A DNA stretch of 22,655 nucleotides, from assembly GCA_017629615.1 (NCBI GenBank), contig JAGBWT010000153.1, positions 1 to 22,655 on the forward strand. The letters run 5' to 3'. Of the stretch, positions 1 through 7,728 are shown piece by piece. A program made the translations under genes and the position numbers. Each line of letters starts with the position of its first letter. Within the stretch, counting starts at the first letter, position 1. The DNA is from Alistipes sp. (lineage in GTDB: Bacteria > Bacteroidota > Bacteroidia > Bacteroidales > Rikenellaceae). Under the pieces are notes generated by a model that was given only the letters and a program-made list of their open reading frames with translations, had not been told where the DNA came from and did no database searches.

Positions 1-387
1 CACATTGCAACATTGATGCTTACATTCTTCTTCCGCAAGATGAAGGAGCTTATCGAGAACGGTCACATCTACATCGCTCGCCCACCATTGTACTTGGTTA
101 AGAGCGCAAAGCGTGAGTGCTATTGTTGGACTGACGAGGAGCGCGACCGCTATGTAGAGGAGATGGGTAAGGGTACGCACGTTCAGCGATACAAAGGTTT
201 GGGTGAGATGAATGCCCAGCAGTTGTGGGATACAACTATGAACCCAGAAACTCGATTCCTGCACCAGATTACTATCGAGAATGCAGCCGAGGCTGACCGT
301 CTGTTCTCGATGCTGATGGGTGATGATGTAGGCCCTCGCCGCGAGTTTATCGAAGAGAACGCAACTTACGCAAATATTGACGCTTAA
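1..387 (+). CDS. gyrB: DNA gyrase subunit B, C-terminal part (5' end outside window)
   Basis: GyrB is the ATPase subunit of DNA gyrase, which introduces negative supercoils with GyrA. Frame 1 is open from the first base, so only the last 128 residues are present and there is no start codon of its own. The fragment begins at the end of the TOPRIM region, where [10 protein letters not shown] follows the usual DADVDG-SH motif that would lie just upstream. It carries the conserved KGLGEM motif (fragment residues 65-70), followed by TTMNPETR, and ends in [13 protein letters not shown]. The TTMNPETR and ANIDA ending fit GyrB; topoisomerase IV ParE usually has TTI(D)P and a different tail. A hairpin terminator follows about 15 nt after the stop, so udk is probably transcribed separately. 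Identification is firm. Confidence 0.95.
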   Translation, partial: HIATLMLTFFFRKMKELIENGHIYIARPPLYLVKSAKRECYCWTDEERDRYVEEMGKGTHVQRYKGLGEMNAQQLWDTTMNPETRFLHQITIENAAEADRLFSMLMGDDVGPRREFIEENATYANIDA

Positions 388-403
388 CGTCGTTACATAA
401 ACC

Positions 404-440
404 AAAGGTTGTAGTCGTGTCAATGGCCGCAACCTTTTTT
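404..440 (+). terminator. Rho-independent terminator after gyrB
   Basis: AAAGGTTG (404-411) pairs with CAACCTTT (430-437). The 3' arm runs into a T stretch up to 440. The loop is 18 nt. It sits in the gap between the gyrB stop and udk. Confidence 0.75.
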
Positions 441-464
441 CGTACAACCTAAAAAGAGTCTATT

Positions 465-1082
465 ATGGAGGTGACAATTATTGGTGTCGCAGGCGGCACA
501 GGTTCGGGTAAGAGTACCCTTGTTCGACAGTTACAGGAGGCCTTCCGCGAGGAGGATGTGGCAACGCTGTGTCACGACTATTATTATAAGGCGCACCCCG
601 AACTTACATACGAGGAGCGTACGCGTTTGAATTACGACCACCCGCAGGCTTTTGATACCGATATGATGGTAGAGCACGTGCGTGCATTGAAAAATAATGT
701 GCCAATCAATCGTCCCGTATATTCGTTTGTTGAGCATAATCGTACCGACGAGAGCGTTCTCGTGAAGCCATCGAAGGTTATTATTATCGACGGTATCTTG
801 ATTTTCGAGAATAAGGAGTTGCGCGATTTGATGGATATTAAGGTCTTTGTTGATACCGATGCCGATGTGCGCTTGGCTCGTCGTATTCTGCGCGACGTTA
901 AGGAGCGTGGCCGTTCGATGGAGTCGGTCATCAGTCAATATACTACCACCGTAAAGCCAATGCACGAGGAGTTTGTCGAACCGTCGAAGCGTTATGCTGA
1001 CGTGATTATCCCAGAGGGTGGCTTTAACTCGGTTGCCGTTGCGATGCTTATTCAGAATATCCGCTCGATTGTCGATAAATAG
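465..1082 (+). CDS. udk: Uridine kinase
   Basis: This enzyme phosphorylates uridine and cytidine to UMP/CMP with ATP or GTP in the cytoplasmic pyrimidine salvage pathway. The 205-residue product has the usual family length. The P-loop GVAGGTGSGKST lies at residues 7-18. The nucleoside-site motif HDYYYK is at 37-42, followed by NYDHPQAFD (56-64). The lid-type arginine cluster RRILRDVKERGR follows at about 144-155. The ATG is preceded by a weak purine-rich stretch, which is normal in this phylum. The mntP reading frame begins only 10 nt after the stop, so the two genes are probably co-transcribed, although no functional link between them is known to me. Identification is firm. Confidence 0.95.
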   Translation: MEVTIIGVAGGTGSGKSTLVRQLQEAFREEDVATLCHDYYYKAHPELTYEERTRLNYDHPQAFDTDMMVEHVRALKNNVPINRPVYSFVEHNRTDESVLVKPSKVIIIDGILIFENKELRDLMDIKVFVDTDADVRLARRILRDVKERGRSMESVISQYTTTVKPMHEEFVEPSKRYADVIIPEGGFNSVAVAMLIQNIRSIVDK

Positions 1083-1092
1083 TATCTGATAG

Positions 1093-1659
1093 GTGGAAAT
1101 CATCGAGTATACAATTATTGCCATCGCGTTGGCGATGGACGCATTTGCTGTCGCCATAGGTAAGGGTCTATCAGTTAGACAGATACGGCCTCGTCACGTG
1201 CTTTGCGTAGGTGCGTGGTTTGGTGGTTTTCAGGCGCTTATGCCTGTTGTAGGCTATCTGCTTGGGAGCAGTTTTGCCTCGGTCGTTAAGACCTTCGACC
1301 ATTGGATTGCCTTTGGCCTGCTACTGCTTATAGGTGGCAATATGATTAAGGAGTCGTTTGGTGGTGACGACGACGATGATGCGTCGCACCACTCCGATTT
1401 CTCGTGGCGAGTAATGTCGCCTTTGGCTGTTGCAACATCGATTGACGCCTTGGCTGTCGGTATTTCGTTTGCCTTTTTAGGTTCGAATATTTGGGTAGCT
1501 TCACCTATTATTGGCGTGGTTACAGCAACACTGTCGGTTGCCGGTTTGATAGTAGGCAATCTCTTTGGCCGCCGTCATCGCTCAAAGGCCGAACTTGTTG
1601 GCGGTGTGACGCTTATACTTATAGGCATAAAGATATTGGTCGAGCATCTCTCGGCCTAA
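1093..1659 (+). CDS. mntP: Manganese efflux pump MntP (DUF204 family)
   Basis: This is an inner-membrane Mn(II) exporter that protects against manganese excess. The 188-residue protein is hydrophobic with about six membrane segments in two DUF204-type halves. Each half carries a family-typical intramembrane aspartate: D16 in AMDAFAVAIG and D118 in SIDALAVGISF. The halves are joined by a cytoplasmic loop with an acidic and histidine cluster, GGDDDDDASHH (residues 90-100), which might bind metal (inference). The start codon is GTG at 1093, 10 nt after the udk stop. No upstream ATG gives a better match to the family N-terminus. The gap is too short for the yybP-ykoY riboswitch that controls mntP in E. 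coli. Family assignment is firm; substrate is inferred from the family. Confidence 0.9.
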   Translation: MEIIEYTIIAIALAMDAFAVAIGKGLSVRQIRPRHVLCVGAWFGGFQALMPVVGYLLGSSFASVVKTFDHWIAFGLLLLIGGNMIKESFGGDDDDDASHHSDFSWRVMSPLAVATSIDALAVGISFAFLGSNIWVASPIIGVVTATLSVAGLIVGNLFGRRHRSKAELVGGVTLILIGIKILVEHLSA

Positions 1660-1673
1660 TTGCACTACCCTAT

Positions 1674-1697
1674 TTAGGCGCGTTGTTTTGCGCCTAA
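1674..1697. terminator. Stem-loop between convergent mntP and mutS
   Basis: TTAGGCGC (1674-1681) pairs perfectly with GCGCCTAA (1690-1697) around an 8-nt loop. It lies where mntP and mutS converge, and its right arm covers the mutS stop codon. Neither side has a good T tract, so it may be a weak bidirectional terminator or only a 3'-end-stabilising hairpin. Confidence 0.45.
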
Positions 1698-4339
1698 CTC
1701 TCAACCAATTTCTTGATTTCGTTAAGTCTGTTAAGTGCTTCGATTGGTGTTAATGAGTTGATATCGAGACCCTTGATGCTGTCGCGTACGGCAATGAGTA
1801 CCGGGTCGTCGAGTTGGAACATCGAGAGCTGTATCGAATCGGCCGAAACGGTTGGCTTTGGCGATGGCGATTTGCGTTTGCGTGGCGAAGTGCTTGGCAC
1901 AATCTCGTTGTTGCCGTAGACCTGTTCGAGGCTTTCGATGATTTTCTCGGCTCGTTCGACTATCGATTGCGGCATACCGGCCATACGGGCAACGTGGATA
2001 CCGAAGGAGTGTTCGGTTCCTCCCCTCTCCAACTTTCGTAGGAATACGACCGTTCCACCAATCTCCTTAACGGTGACGTGGTAGTTCTTGACACGCTGGC
2101 ACATATGCTCAATCTCATTGAGTTCGTGATAGTGCGTTGCAAAGAGTGTTCGAGGGTGTGCTGTGCGATGGTTGTGCAGATACTCGACCATCGACCACGC
2201 AATCGAGATGCCGTCGTAAGTACTTGTGCCTCGGCCAATTTCATCGAGCAGTACAAGGCTGCGAGGGGTTATATTATTGAGAATGCTTGCCGATTCGAGC
2301 ATCTCGACCATAAAGGTTGATTCGCCTTGCGAGATGTTGTCCGACGCACCGACGCGAGTAAATATCTTATCGACAATGCCGATATGTGCCGATGTAGCCG
2401 GAACGAACGAGCCCATTTGTGCCATCAATACGATAAGCGCAGTTTGGCGCAACAGAGCCGACTTACCCGACATATTCGGACCGGTAATCATTATAATCTG
2501 CTGGTCGTTGCTGTCGAGCAGAAGGTCGTTTGGAATGTATTGCTCGCCGACCTTCATCAGGGTTTCGATTACAGGGTGTCGCGCCTCCTTTAACTCGATG
2601 CGCATACTCTTGTCGAGTTGCGGACGAACATAATTGCGCTCTATGGCAAGCGTTGCAAATGAGTGCAAAACATCGATAGCGGCTACAACGTTTGCATTCT
2701 GTTGAAGTGCTTTAAGATGTTGAGCGACAAAGTCTATAATCTGGTTATATATAGCCATTTCGAGCGCAAGCATACGCTCTTCGGCTCCGAGAATTTTCTC
2801 CTCGTACTCCTTTAACTCGGCCGTAATATATCGTTCGGCGGCCGTCAGAGTCTGTTTGCGAATCCACGACTCCGGTACCTTATCTTTGTAGGTGTTGCGG
2901 ACCTCGATGTAGTAGCCGAAAACATTATTGTAGCTAATTTTCAACGAAGGGATACCCGTTGCTGCACTCTCGCGCTGTTGGATTGACAGCAGAATCTCCT
3001 TGCCTCGCGATGCGATGCGACGCAATTCGTCAAGCTCGCCATTAACTCCATCGGCAATAATGCCTCCTCTCTGAATTTGGTTGCTGGCAGGGTCGGGGTA
3101 TAATTCGCGCTCCAATCGCTCGCGTACCTCTTGCAGAGCTTCGATTTTTGTTGCGTATGAATGGAGTGTCTCAGAGTCGGTCGATTCCAATACGGCTTTC
3201 AGCATCTCCAACGATTGCAGTGAGTTTTTGAGCTGGATTAGCTCGCGAGGCAGAACTCGTTGCGATGCGATGCGTGATGTGATGCGCTCCAAATCGCCAA
3301 TGCCCGATAGTTGCTCACCAACAGCGTCGGCAAGCGAGCGGTTATCGACGAGTGTCGAAACGGTGTCGAGGCGACGATTGATGCGGTCGATGTCGAGAAT
3401 AGGCATAGCTATCCATCGTTTGAGCAATCGACCACCCATAGCTGTATGGGTACGGTCCATCACACGAATAAGCGACCCCTGCTCGTTGCCCGACGAGGCA
3501 AAGAGTTCGAGGTTGCGAATCGTGAAACGGTCAATCCAGACGTGTTCGTCGCGGTCGATACGCGATATGGAGGATATGTGGCCAATATTGCGATGCTCCG
3601 TAAATTCGAGATAGTAGAGAATTGCACCTGCGGCCGATATAGCATCGTGAAGCGACTCAACGCCGAAGCCTTTGAGCGACTTTGTGCCAAATTGTGTACA
3701 TAGTTTCTCGATATTGACATCGTAGGAGAATACCCACTCATCAAGGCGATATGTAAAGTGGCGAGAGCCGAAGGTGTTGGCAAAACGCTCCTCAAATCCT
3801 CGTTGGTATATTATCTCTTTTGGTGCGAGGTTGGATAGCAGTTTGTCGATATAGGCATCATCGCCCTCGGCTACAAGAAATTCGCCTGTCGAGAGGTCGA
3901 GGAATGCTGCGCCCGTATTATTGCGACCAAAATATACGGCCGCTAAATAGATGTTCTCCTTGTTTTCGAGTAGCGACTCGTTGAGTGCAACACCCGGAGT
4001 AACGAGTTCGACAACACCGCGTTTGACAAGACCTTTGACGAGCTTTGGGTCTTCGAGTTGCTCGCAGATGGCTACACGTTTGCCTGCACGGACCAATTTC
4101 GGAAGATAGGTCTCGACTGCGTGGTGAGGGAAGCCTGCCAATTCTACAAACGAGGCAGCGCCATTGGCACGACGTGTGAGCGTGATGCCGAGTATCGCGC
4201 TGGCGGCGATAGCATCGTCGCCAAATGTTTCGTAAAAATCGCCAACGCGGAACAACAGAATTGCGTCGGGGTGTACAGCCTTGATTGAGTAGTACTGCTT
4301 CATCAAAGGCGTTTCAACGTGTTTTTTCTCGGTCGCCAA
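1694..4339 (-). CDS. mutS: DNA mismatch repair protein MutS
   Basis: MutS recognises base mismatches and small loops and recruits MutL. The 881-residue product has the mismatch-wedge motif F-Y-E (residues 35-37) in domain I. The P-loop GPNMSGKS is at 620-627, Walker B LLDEIGRG at 697-704 and the switch motif THYHE at 735-739. A basic, proline/serine-rich linker (about 815-828) leads to QLSMF (837-841), which resembles a beta-clamp-binding peptide, and then a helical C-terminal tail. The start is TTG at 4339. An in-frame stop lies two codons upstream, and the next ATG (codon 13) would remove residues that normally precede MKQY in this family, so TTG is preferred. The gene has its own Bacteroidota-type promoter overlapping the end of the upstream helicase gene. 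Confidence 0.96.
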   Translation of the reverse strand: MATEKKHVETPLMKQYYSIKAVHPDAILLFRVGDFYETFGDDAIAASAILGITLTRRANGAASFVELAGFPHHAVETYLPKLVRAGKRVAICEQLEDPKLVKGLVKRGVVELVTPGVALNESLLENKENIYLAAVYFGRNNTGAAFLDLSTGEFLVAEGDDAYIDKLLSNLAPKEIIYQRGFEERFANTFGSRHFTYRLDEWVFSYDVNIEKLCTQFGTKSLKGFGVESLHDAISAAGAILYYLEFTEHRNIGHISSISRIDRDEHVWIDRFTIRNLELFASSGNEQGSLIRVMDRTHTAMGGRLLKRWIAMPILDIDRINRRLDTVSTLVDNRSLADAVGEQLSGIGDLERITSRIASQRVLPRELIQLKNSLQSLEMLKAVLESTDSETLHSYATKIEALQEVRERLERELYPDPASNQIQRGGIIADGVNGELDELRRIASRGKEILLSIQQRESAATGIPSLKISYNNVFGYYIEVRNTYKDKVPESWIRKQTLTAAERYITAELKEYEEKILGAEERMLALEMAIYNQIIDFVAQHLKALQQNANVVAAIDVLHSFATLAIERNYVRPQLDKSMRIELKEARHPVIETLMKVGEQYIPNDLLLDSNDQQIIMITGPNMSGKSALLRQTALIVLMAQMGSFVPATSAHIGIVDKIFTRVGASDNISQGESTFMVEMLESASILNNITPRSLVLLDEIGRGTSTYDGISIAWSMVEYLHNHRTAHPRTLFATHYHELNEIEHMCQRVKNYHVTVKEIGGTVVFLRKLERGGTEHSFGIHVARMAGMPQSIVERAEKIIESLEQVYGNNEIVPSTSPRKRKSPSPKPTVSADSIQLSMFQLDDPVLIAVRDSIKGLDINSLTPIEALNRLNEIKKLVES

Positions 4340-4370
4340 AGTCTAAACTGAAATAAGTGTTATAATTGAA

Positions 4371-4399
4371 CAAAGATACGAAAAAATAACCTATTTCAA
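4371..4399 (-). promoter_or_regulatory. Promoter of mutS
   Basis: On the minus strand, TATCTTTG (4378 to 4371) matches the Bacteroidota -7 consensus TAnnTTTG. A TTG (4399-4397) sits 18 nt upstream as a -33 element. The -33 element falls at the very end of the helicase gene, so mutS can be transcribed independently of it. The predicted leader is about 25 nt. Confidence 0.6.
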
Positions 4400-5821
4400 C
4401 TACTCCTCGAAAAATCTTTCGTCGAAATTGACAAAATAGACCCGCTCGGTGGCTCGTGTTACGGCTGTATAGAGCCAGCGGAGCATATCGCGCGTCATCG
4501 GCTCGTCGCCAAATATGCAGCGGTCGATAAATACGGCCGACCACTGACCACCCTGCGCTTTGTGGCAAGTGACAGCATAGGAGAATTTGACCTGCAAGGC
4601 GTTGAAATATGGATTTTCGCGGATTGCCTGAAAACGTTTTATCTTGCTGCGTATATCGGTATAATCCTTCTCAACCTCGTAGAAGAGTTGCTGACTCTCC
4701 TCGTAGGAGAGTGATGGCGAGTCGGAGGTGATGGTGTTTAGCAGAATTTTGCACTCCAATTCAGTGTCGTCGTAGTCGTCAAACGAGAGTGTCGCGTTGG
4801 CGAAACGAAAACCGTACAACTCCTCGATGCGACGCAGACGACGCAGACGTGCAATATCGCCATTGGCGACAAAGCTCATCGGGCAATTTTCGATACGTTC
4901 GGTGTAGTGGTAGTTGTTTTTGACAATCATCAGCATATCGCCACTCTCAATCTCCTCCTCGGCGAAGAGTATATTGCGACGAATGCCCTCGTTGTAGCGG
5001 TTGGCTCGCTTGTTCGAGCGGGTTATAACGATGCACTCATCGCGACCGTAGCGGTCGTAACACTCTTGGAGAGCCTCCAAAAGTTCGCCACCCTCGATGC
5101 GATGGACGTCGGGGTAGTCAAGGTCGAAGCGGGGTGTATCCAATATATTGTTTTCCAGCATCATACGAATCAGCGTCGCATTGAACAAAATGCCCGAATC
5201 CTGCTCCTGTCGAACAACTTCGTCCATCGACTGATATACCACGTCGCCATAGTACTCCATTTGCTGTTGCGATAGCGCCGGGCTGAAAGCCTCCCCTATT
5301 GGTGGCAACTGCGCTGCATCGCCGACCAAAATCAGACGACACTGCCTACCGCTGCGAACATATTGTATCAGGTCGTCGAGCAGAGAGCCGCTACCGAATT
5401 GTGTGCGGTCGTTGGCTGTGCCGCTATGCAGCATCGAGGCCTCATCGACTATGAATACGCAATTTTGCTCTCGATTTATATTGAGTGAGAATTTTGATTC
5501 GTATGACGCATTGGTCTGCTCGCGGTAGATACGCTTGTGGATAGTTAGAGCCTTCTCACCGGAGTAGCGTGACAAGACCTTTGCCGCACGGCCTGTCGGA
5601 GCAAGTAAAACAGTCCGAATGCCTACGGTTTTCAGGGCCGCAACAGTGGCTGCAATGAGCGATGTTTTACCCGTTCCAGCGTAGCCGTTAAGGATAAAAA
5701 TTTTCGAATAGTCGCTGTCGCAAAGATAGTTTGAGAGGCTTTCGATAATTTTTTCTTGATTTATCGTTGGTCTAAACGAAAATTTTTTGTAAATTTGGCT
5801 CGCAATTATGGTACTATCCAG
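4400..5821 (-). CDS. RecD/Pif1-like superfamily 1 ATP-dependent DNA helicase, non-standard start codon
   Basis: This is a predicted 5'-3' DNA helicase of the SF1B type (RecD2/Dda/Pif1 relatives). With the start used here the product is 473 residues. The P-loop GYAGTGKTS is at 46-54, and a motif Ia-like LLAPTGRAAK follows at about 72-81. Walker B DEAS is at 126-129, motif III GDAAQLPP at 167-174, CHKAQGGQWS of the UvrD_C_2 type at 419-428, and motif VI TAVTRA at 452-457. The P-loop lies upstream of the first ATG/GTG/TTG in the frame (TTG at 5575). The frame is open back to a stop at 5845-5843, and only CTG (5821), ATA (5809) or ATT (5806) are available there. I chose CTG because it lies about 20 nt after a promoter-like box and covers the conserved N-terminus. 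The exact start is uncertain; the helicase assignment is firm. Confidence 0.85.
   Translation of the reverse strand: MDSTIIASQIYKKFSFRPTINQEKIIESLSNYLCDSDYSKIFILNGYAGTGKTSLIAATVAALKTVGIRTVLLAPTGRAAKVLSRYSGEKALTIHKRIYREQTNASYESKFSLNINREQNCVFIVDEASMLHSGTANDRTQFGSGSLLDDLIQYVRSGRQCRLILVGDAAQLPPIGEAFSPALSQQQMEYYGDVVYQSMDEVVRQEQDSGILFNATLIRMMLENNILDTPRFDLDYPDVHRIEGGELLEALQECYDRYGRDECIVITRSNKRANRYNEGIRRNILFAEEEIESGDMLMIVKNNYHYTERIENCPMSFVANGDIARLRRLRRIEELYGFRFANATLSFDDYDDTELECKILLNTITSDSPSLSYEESQQLFYEVEKDYTDIRSKIKRFQAIRENPYFNALQVKFSYAVTCHKAQGGQWSAVFIDRCIFGDEPMTRDMLRWLYTAVTRATERVYFVNFDERFFEE
5767..5797 (+). promoter_or_regulatory. Promoter of the 5869 gene cluster
   Basis: TAAATTTG (5790-5797) matches the -7 consensus TAnnTTTG. 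A TTG (5767-5769) lies 20 nt upstream as the -33 element. Transcription would start near 5802-5804 and read into the membrane protein, DUF3822 and rsmD genes. The element lies inside the first codons of the divergent helicase gene. Confidence 0.6.
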
Positions 5822-5845
5822 TTTGTAAGTGCTTTTAATTTGTTA

Positions 5846-5876
5846 CAAACTTATAATAAATAATTAAAATGGGAAA
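5846..5876 (-). promoter_or_regulatory. Putative promoter of the helicase gene
   Basis: On the minus strand TAAGTTTG (5853 to 5846) fits the -7 box TAnnTTTG. TTTC (5876-5873), one base off TTTG, lies exactly 19 nt upstream. Transcription would begin near 5840, about 20 nt before the CTG codon at 5821. This supports a start near that codon. Confidence 0.45.
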
Positions 5877-6510
5877 GAAATTACTTCAAATTATCCTTGC
5901 ACTTGCCGCTATTGGCTTGGCATTTTATGTCTATGTGCTTATCTCGACCCCTATTCAGTTTGACGAGGAGTTGAAGACACGTTCGGCTGACGTAATCAAG
6001 CAGATTAAGGACATTCGTACCGCAGAGCGTCAGTTCAAGAGCAAGTATCAGCACTTTACCGCTGATTTCGACTCGCTTATCAACTTCGTTTTGTATGAGA
6101 CAATGGAGGGTGAGCGTAAGTTGATTGACGAGGACGACTCGGCTGCGATGGCACAAGCAAAGAAAAAGTATGGTAAGAAGTTTAAGAACGTAGAGAAATT
6201 TACCTACTCGGTTAAGGACTCGCTCTTTAAGCACCTTTCGGAGGAGCAGGTAAAGAATTTGCGTTATATTCCTCACACAAACAATCAGACAGAGTTCTAT
6301 CTCGATGCAGATATTTTGACTACCGAGTCGAAGATTGTTATCCCTACGGTAGAGTGCCGTGCCCCTTATAAGGCGTTCCTCGACACTATTAAGTATCGTC
6401 AGGAGGTTATCAACCTTATCGATAGCGATATCAATACCTTCAACAGATACCCTGGTATCAAGTTCGGTTCGATGGAGAGTGGTAACAATGAAGCAGGTAA
6501 CTGGGAGTAA
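5869..6510 (+). CDS. Membrane-anchored protein of unknown function, pilin-like outline
   Basis: I do not recognise a named family with certainty. The 213-residue product has a short basic N-terminus (MGKK) and one hydrophobic segment (about residues 5-26). A soluble domain follows, starting with a long charged helix (about 32-60). The order of a single N-terminal membrane helix, continuing amphipathic helix and then FKSKYQHFTADFDSLINF (56-73) recalls pseudopilins and minor type IV pilins, where a similar 'xYxxYPxxxxxL' stretch follows helix 1. However, there is no obvious prepilin peptidase site. It is the first gene of a three-gene cluster: its 3' end overlaps the DUF3822 gene by 23 bp, and rsmD follows. 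An ATG start and a promoter about 70 nt upstream support the call as a real gene. Function is unknown. Confidence 0.85.
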   Translation: MGKKLLQIILALAAIGLAFYVYVLISTPIQFDEELKTRSADVIKQIKDIRTAERQFKSKYQHFTADFDSLINFVLYETMEGERKLIDEDDSAAMAQAKKKYGKKFKNVEKFTYSVKDSLFKHLSEEQVKNLRYIPHTNNQTEFYLDADILTTESKIVIPTVECRAPYKAFLDTIKYRQEVINLIDSDINTFNRYPGIKFGSMESGNNEAGNWE

Positions 6511-7099
6511 TCAATATCCACTCTATAAAGATGTGTCCATTCAATTCACTTTGGGTGGACACTCTTTTTCTGCGCTGAATCTTCCGCAAGAGGTTGTAGA
6601 GTCGGAGCAGAGGGTGCTGTTCGAGATAGCGACCCCACGAGTAACACTTGTGCCACACACAGCTTTCGACAATGCGATTGCTGCCGATTATTTGGCAGCC
6701 GTAGGCCTGGCGTGTCGAGCAGGAGAGGTTACGGTATGTAGCGAAATGCAAGCGCCTATGGTTGCTGTGATGGCAATCGACAAGCATCTGCTCGACCAAA
6801 TCGTTGCGACATTGGGCGAGAGAGCGTGCTTCGCCTCGCCACTTCTCGACGAATCGCACGACAATCACAACTGCCTGTATGTACAGATGGTAGAAGGCGT
6901 ATGCTTCGCGCGTCTTATCAATAACGGCTTGCAGATAGCCGAGGCTTGGGAGGCCAAAACGGCCGAAGATGCACTCTATGGGGTAGCAAAATTATACCAG
7001 GCCATTCCAAATTGTCAGAATATACCTATTTATATTAAAGGCAATGCGGAGGTGGCTAAATTGCTGAAAAAATATTTCAAGGAGGTAGTATGCGAATAG
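6488..7099 (+). CDS. DUF3822 family protein
   Basis: The 203-residue protein resembles the Bacteroidota-specific DUF3822 family, which commonly precedes rsmD. From memory, a Bacteroides member has a crystal structure with an actin-like ATPase fold; I cannot check this here. The sequence has no signal peptide or membrane segment, so the protein should be cytoplasmic. The frame is open further upstream (to 6359), but that part lies wholly inside the preceding gene and looks like shadow coding. ATG 6488 has a GGAG-type ribosome binding site at about 6474-6477 and gives a 23-bp overlap with the upstream gene. The 3' end overlaps rsmD by 10 bp. Such chained overlaps imply translational coupling. 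Biochemical role is unknown. Confidence 0.8.
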   Translation: MKQVTGSNQYPLYKDVSIQFTLGGHSFSALNLPQEVVESEQRVLFEIATPRVTLVPHTAFDNAIAADYLAAVGLACRAGEVTVCSEMQAPMVAVMAIDKHLLDQIVATLGERACFASPLLDESHDNHNCLYVQMVEGVCFARLINNGLQIAEAWEAKTAEDALYGVAKLYQAIPNCQNIPIYIKGNAEVAKLLKKYFKEVVCE

Positions 7100-7626
7100 T
7101 TAGTGGTAAGTTTCGCGGACGAAGCATCAATCCGCCACGCAACCTTCGAGCAAGACCGACAACCGACTTTGCAAAGGAGAATCTCTTTAATATCCTGGGC
7201 AATATGGTCGATTTCGAGGAGTGCGATGTTCTCGACCTCTTTTCGGGTACAGGCTCGATAACCTACGAGTTTGCATCGCGTGGCGCGCATAGTGTTACGT
7301 CGGTCGAGATTAACGCGGTACATCACAATTTTATCCGCCACACGATTAAAGAACTCGGGGCCGACAATGTCTACCCTGTCAAAGCAAATGCTTTTCTGTA
7401 TTTGCGTAGCTGCACAAAGTCGTTTGATATTGTATTTTCGGACGCACCATATGATTTGGAGGGCCTCGAAGAGATTGTTGATATGGTTTTGTCGGGTTCG
7501 GTGCTAAAAGATGATGGAATTTTTATTTTCGAACATTCGGACAAGTACGACTTTTCGAATCACGAAAAATTTTGGCAGATAAGGAGTTACGGTAGTGTGC
7601 AATTTTCGTTCTTCAAAAAAAGTTAA
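7090..7626 (+). CDS. rsmD: 16S rRNA (guanine966-N2)-methyltransferase RsmD
   Basis: RsmD methylates N2 of G966 in 16S rRNA of the small subunit using S-adenosylmethionine. The 178-residue product has the RsmD N-terminus MRIVSGKFRGR and the RPTTDFAKENLFNIL segment (22-36). The SAM-binding motif DLFSGTGS is at 49-56 and the SVEIN acidic loop at 71-75. The catalytic motif IV reads D-A-P-Y (118-121), where most family members have D/N-P-P-Y/F. A strong AAGGAGG ribosome binding site (about 7079-7085) precedes the ATG, which overlaps the end of the DUF3822 gene by 10 bp. Identification is firm; the motif IV change is discussed under findings. Confidence 0.92.
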   Translation: MRIVSGKFRGRSINPPRNLRARPTTDFAKENLFNILGNMVDFEECDVLDLFSGTGSITYEFASRGAHSVTSVEINAVHHNFIRHTIKELGADNVYPVKANAFLYLRSCTKSFDIVFSDAPYDLEGLEEIVDMVLSGSVLKDDGIFIFEHSDKYDFSNHEKFWQIRSYGSVQFSFFKKS

Positions 7627-7653
7627 TTTTTTGTAAAAAAAGTTGCTTAAAAG

Positions 7654-7684
7654 TTTGCAGAATGTAATTTTTGCTTTATCTTTG
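7654..7684 (+). promoter_or_regulatory. Promoter of tRNA-Asp
   Basis: TTTG (7654-7657), a 19-nt spacer and TATCTTTG (7677-7684) match the Bacteroidota housekeeping promoter TTTG-N19-TAnnTTTG exactly. It lies 44 nt before the tRNA and is the best promoter in the window. Confidence 0.85.
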
Positions 7685-7728
7685 CACTCGCAATCAGGGA
7701 ACAATAGAGAACTGAAAGCAAAGGTTCT

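Noticed and set aside
1083..1092. yybP-ykoY manganese riboswitch before mntP
   Set aside because: Only 10 nt separate udk and mntP, so there is no room for the riboswitch.
531..1157. 208-codon frame antisense to udk
   Set aside because: Fully overlaps udk and the start of mntP; no motifs; a shadow frame.
6359..6487. Upstream extension of the DUF3822 frame
   Set aside because: It lies inside the preceding gene, is serine/arginine-rich and unlike the family; ATG 6488 has a better ribosome binding site.
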